Origin: Candidatus Hydrogenedens sp.
GTDB lineage: Bacteria; Hydrogenedentota; Hydrogenedentia; Hydrogenedentales; Hydrogenedentaceae
Length of the DNA: 17,725 nt
Direction: 5' to 3'
Assembly (NCBI GenBank): GCA_020216745.1
Contig: JAIWNQ010000235.1
Span: 1 to 17,725 of the forward strand
Positions 15,314-17,725 of this stretch are shown here, piece by piece; position 1 is the first letter of the stretch; each line of letters starts with the position of its first letter. A program made the translations under genes and the position numbers. A model generated the notes under the pieces. That model saw only the letters and a program-made list of their open reading frames with translations. It had not been told where the DNA came from and did not search any database.

Positions 15314-17725
15314 ATGATGATTGTTAGAAAGACCAATTTATGGTTAACTGTCTTTATGTGTTTATATCTCCTTTTGATAGCCTTTGTTTCAGAGGCAGGG
15401 ACTCCACGTATCTTGATTGTGGGTGATAGCTGGGCAGAGATAGTCTGGAATGATAATATCTGGCCTTATGTTCTGAATTATTACGGATTAGGTGATTGGG
15501 AAGTCCGTGGTGACAAAGTGGCTATCGGCGGAACAATGGCTGAGCATTTTGCAGATGATTGGCCTAATCCACGAGATAATAATAATCCCGTCCGAACATA
15601 TTCACTATACAACGCCATTATGAACAATCCCTCAATAGATATCGTCCATCTCAGTTTAGGGGGTAACGATTTGCTCTGGAAATGGAAAAATGGGATGCAA
15701 CCACAACCTGGACCGAACAACGATGTCTTTGACGAGATAGAGCAGGATTTGGCAACTGTTGTGGATTATATCCTTTCGCTTCGCCCGGATATTAAAGTAG
15801 GTTTTGTTGACTACGATTTCGTCAATATCTGGGAATTAGCACTGGCAGGGAATCAGGCAGCGATTTTAATGCAGGCTAACTTAAATAACCCCTCGCCCAG
15901 CGAGTTAAATTCCGCCTTTGTAGAATTAGGCTGGCGCAAGCGAAATATCGCAAACACACGCAACCGTGTTGCATATATCCATAATTTCGGTTTACAACAA
16001 TACAGACATGGTCATCCAGGATTTTGGGATAAGGGACCGGTGTATCGCCCAGCATTTGCGAGTAATATAAGCCCTATTCCTGGTGACCCGCCGAATTACA
16101 TCCCATACCCCGGTGGCTTTATTGAGTACCCAACTGCCCGTGCAGGGCTTGCAAGTAATGGAGATGACCCAATACATTTGAATACAACTGGCTATCGAGA
16201 CCTTTGCGGGCACACATTGTATCAGTTTTTCGCCAGCTGGTTGATTGACACGACTCCACCTTTTGTGGCATCGATAACTCGCAATCCATCTTCTCCAAAT
16301 CCTACAAATGCACAGACTTTAGAGTTTATCGTTACATTCACAGAGGATGTAGTAAATGTCACAGTAGATGACTTTGTTATTGATGGTCCCGGGTTCTCAG
16401 GTGCTTCAGTTGTATCTGTGACGGGTTCCGGCAATTCTCGAACCGTAACTATAAATCGTGGAACAGGACAGGGCGATATCAGTATAGATTTGATTGACCG
16501 CGATACAATTTACGACACAAACTGGCGCGTGCTTGGGAATGCACTCGGGCAGAACTTCGGTGCAGGCAATGCGAATTACAATGCGGGCGAATACTACACA
16601 ATTGATATTACCTCGCCGACAGTCCTCATTACTGCGGATACGCCTCAACCGAATGAAACTACTTACGCTACATTCACAGCAACATTCAACGAACCAGTCA
16701 TAGGATTTACCGCAGGCGATATTCAATTGACTGTAGCAGGTTCGGGTACTGCTCAGGTCACGAACTTCTCAGGGAGTGGAACGACATATAATTTCGGTAT
16801 TACAGTAGCACGAAGTTCAGATATATTTGTCACGGTTACTATTCCAAATAGTGCCTGCACAGATATTGCTGGGAACTCAAATCAGGATTATACTTATCCT
16901 AACTACTACTTTAAACTTCCACCATTCTCTTCCACAGATATATATTCCAGTAGTGGCATACTTGGTGACTTATCAGTCAATTCCGGAGATACGCTTATCT
17001 TCTATACTGGGACGAATATTTTACAGCCCTATTATCAGGTTAACTCATCCGCACAGATACAAGGACAATTATTAGACATAGGTGGTGGTAACAAAGTTGG
17101 AAAGTTCAACTTCCGCTCAATTAATGTGCCGAGCGGAGTAACTATTACTGTTTTTGGCACGAATCCATTGGTAATAGCAGGAACAAGAGATATAACATGG
17201 AATTCCCCTGTAAGCGTATCTGGCGATGTTGCGGGTAGAGCAGGAGGTGGTGTTGGTGGTAATGGTGGAGCGGGCGGTGAAGGTGGTGCTGGCGGGGCTG
17301 GTGGAAGTTCCGGTGGTGCTGGTGCACCATCTGCTCCGGGCGGAGTCGGGGGAAACTATGGTAATTTTGGAAATGGACAACCTGGAGTATCTTACTCCGG
17401 TAGTGCAGGTGGTAATGGTGCTCAAGGTTATGCGGGGCAGAACGGTTCTTCCGGTGCCAATGGAACAGTCGGTTTTGGTGGAATGAGTAGTGCAGGTACA
17501 AGTGGCTCTGGAGGTGCAGGTGGCTCTGCCTCACCCGTATGGGGTAATGGCGGTTCAGCCGGTTCTGGAGGTCCAACAGGCGGAGGTGGAGGAGGTAACA
17601 CATGTGCCAATGGCAACCCAGGTGGAAACGGTAGCGATGGCTACAATGGAGGAAGTGCTAATCCCGGTGCACCGGGTAATAATGGCCAAAACGGTTCACC
17701 TGGCGGAAATGCCTCATTTATAGCA
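15314..17725 (+). CDS. Large secreted SGNH-hydrolase / Ig-like / Gly-rich protein, 3' end cut by window
   Basis: The frame is open from 15314 to the window end, 804 codons without a stop. A signal peptide (about 1-28) leads to an SGNH/GDSL hydrolase-like domain (about 30-311): GDSW (Ser39 nucleophile), GGT (block II), GGND (Asn118, block III) and DPIH (Asp285, His288, block V), a complete catalytic set. Two bacterial Ig-like repeats follow (312-432 and 433-535, each with PxNPTNAQTLEF- or AGDIQLTV-type strands and GN/AGN loops). Next is a beta-rich stretch (536-635) ending in INVPSGVTITVFG-like strands. Last comes a Gly-rich tail (641 on) of GGA/GGN/GGS units, like PGRS-type surface proteins. 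A strong AAGGAGG (15302-15308) fixes the start (15317 is possible). SGNH enzymes are esterases/lipases, many acting on acetylated glycans; the target here is unknown. Sorting signals would lie beyond the window. Confidence 0.88.
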   Translation, partial: MMIVRKTNLWLTVFMCLYLLLIAFVSEAGTPRILIVGDSWAEIVWNDNIWPYVLNYYGLGDWEVRGDKVAIGGTMAEHFADDWPNPRDNNNPVRTYSLYNAIMNNPSIDIVHLSLGGNDLLWKWKNGMQPQPGPNNDVFDEIEQDLATVVDYILSLRPDIKVGFVDYDFVNIWELALAGNQAAILMQANLNNPSPSELNSAFVELGWRKRNIANTRNRVAYIHNFGLQQYRHGHPGFWDKGPVYRPAFASNISPIPGDPPNYIPYPGGFIEYPTARAGLASNGDDPIHLNTTGYRDLCGHTLYQFFASWLIDTTPPFVASITRNPSSPNPTNAQTLEFIVTFTEDVVNVTVDDFVIDGPGFSGASVVSVTGSGNSRTVTINRGTGQGDISIDLIDRDTIYDTNWRVLGNALGQNFGAGNANYNAGEYYTIDITSPTVLITADTPQPNETTYATFTATFNEPVIGFTAGDIQLTVAGSGTAQVTNFSGSGTTYNFGITVARSSDIFVTVTIPNSACTDIAGNSNQDYTYPNYYFKLPPFSSTDIYSSSGILGDLSVNSGDTLIFYTGTNILQPYYQVNSSAQIQGQLLDIGGGNKVGKFNFRSINVPSGVTITVFGTNPLVIAGTRDITWNSPVSVSGDVAGRAGGGVGGNGGAGGEGGAGGAGGSSGGAGAPSAPGGVGGNYGNFGNGQPGVSYSGSAGGNGAQGYAGQNGSSGANGTVGFGGMSSAGTSGSGGAGGSASPVWGNGGSAGSGGPTGGGGGGNTCANGNPGGNGSDGYNGGSANPGAPGNNGQNGSPGGNASFIA
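17231..17725 (+). repeat. Gly-rich degenerate coding repeat (GGX units)
   Basis: Codons for Gly, mainly GGT and GGA, alternate with Ala, Ser, Asn and a few Pro, giving GGA/GGN/GGS units without an exact period. The base composition is clearly G-richer than the AT-rich flanks. The repeat creates long spurious reading frames on the other strand and other frames. It is part of the protein starting at 15314 and continues past the window. Confidence 0.8.

Noticed and set aside
17117..17616. Minus-strand frames of 60-150 codons rich in His, Pro or Thr
   Set aside because: They are shadows of the Gly-rich repeat; complementary GGN codons yield long stop-free frames without biological meaning.
17221..17725. 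Gly-rich repeat considered as a CRISPR or DNA satellite array
   Set aside because: There is no fixed period or conserved repeat unit at DNA level; the similarity is only at codon level in one open frame.

Overview
The window is AT-rich apart from its last 500 bases. It reads as a chromosome fragment of an uncultured, Gram-negative-type bacterium of the Planctomycetes / Lentisphaerae / Candidatus Hydrogenedentota kind. That placement is inferred from gene style: a prepilin-type protein with the KKG-FTLIE start and an AREAARR...CQNNLKQ segment, a Tat-exported Gfo/Idh/MocA oxidoreductase next to a secreted alpha-galactosidase, and a large secreted SGNH/Ig-like/Gly-rich protein. No tRNA, rRNA, CRISPR array, insertion sequence or phage gene was seen. 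Both end genes are cut by the window.

Layout. (1) 1-376, minus: 5' part of a prepilin-like gene. Upstream lies a perfect sigma-70-type promoter (TTGACA, 17 bp, TATAAT) and a leader of about 90 nt with two inverted repeats. (2) 5021-802, minus: a probable three-gene surface-polysaccharide operon, in order Wzz-like chain-length protein, Wzx-like flippase and exported transglutaminase-like protein. (3) 5209-8958, plus, divergent from (2): a PilZ (c-di-GMP-binding) protein, a 676-residue two-part lipid protein (an unrecognised, possibly degenerate PlsB-like acyltransferase half plus a serine alpha/beta-hydrolase), and an acyl-CoA dehydrogenase, closed by a hairpin terminator at 8983-9018. (4) 12597-9183, minus: a Tat-exported Gfo/Idh/MocA oxidoreductase followed by a secreted GH36-like alpha-galactosidase that has its own promoter, whose -10 lies inside an inverted repeat. 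(5) 12676-13338, plus: rsmG (16S rRNA m7G methyltransferase). (6) 13529-15031, plus: an exported PDZ/S41-peptidase-like protein lacking the usual Ser/Lys dyad. (7) 15314-17725, plus: a large secreted SGNH-hydrolase / Ig-like / Gly-rich protein, open for 804 codons and running off the end.

How they may work together: most genes concern the cell envelope or the outside, namely pseudopilin, polysaccharide export, secreted glycosidase and esterase, and envelope peptidase-like protein. The back-to-back promoters at 5022-5208 place a c-di-GMP receptor opposite a polysaccharide export operon, a plausible but unproven regulatory link. The most unusual items are the hydrolase fusion with its altered acyltransferase-like motifs, the S41 protein with substituted catalytic residues, and the modular SGNH/Ig/Gly-rich protein.
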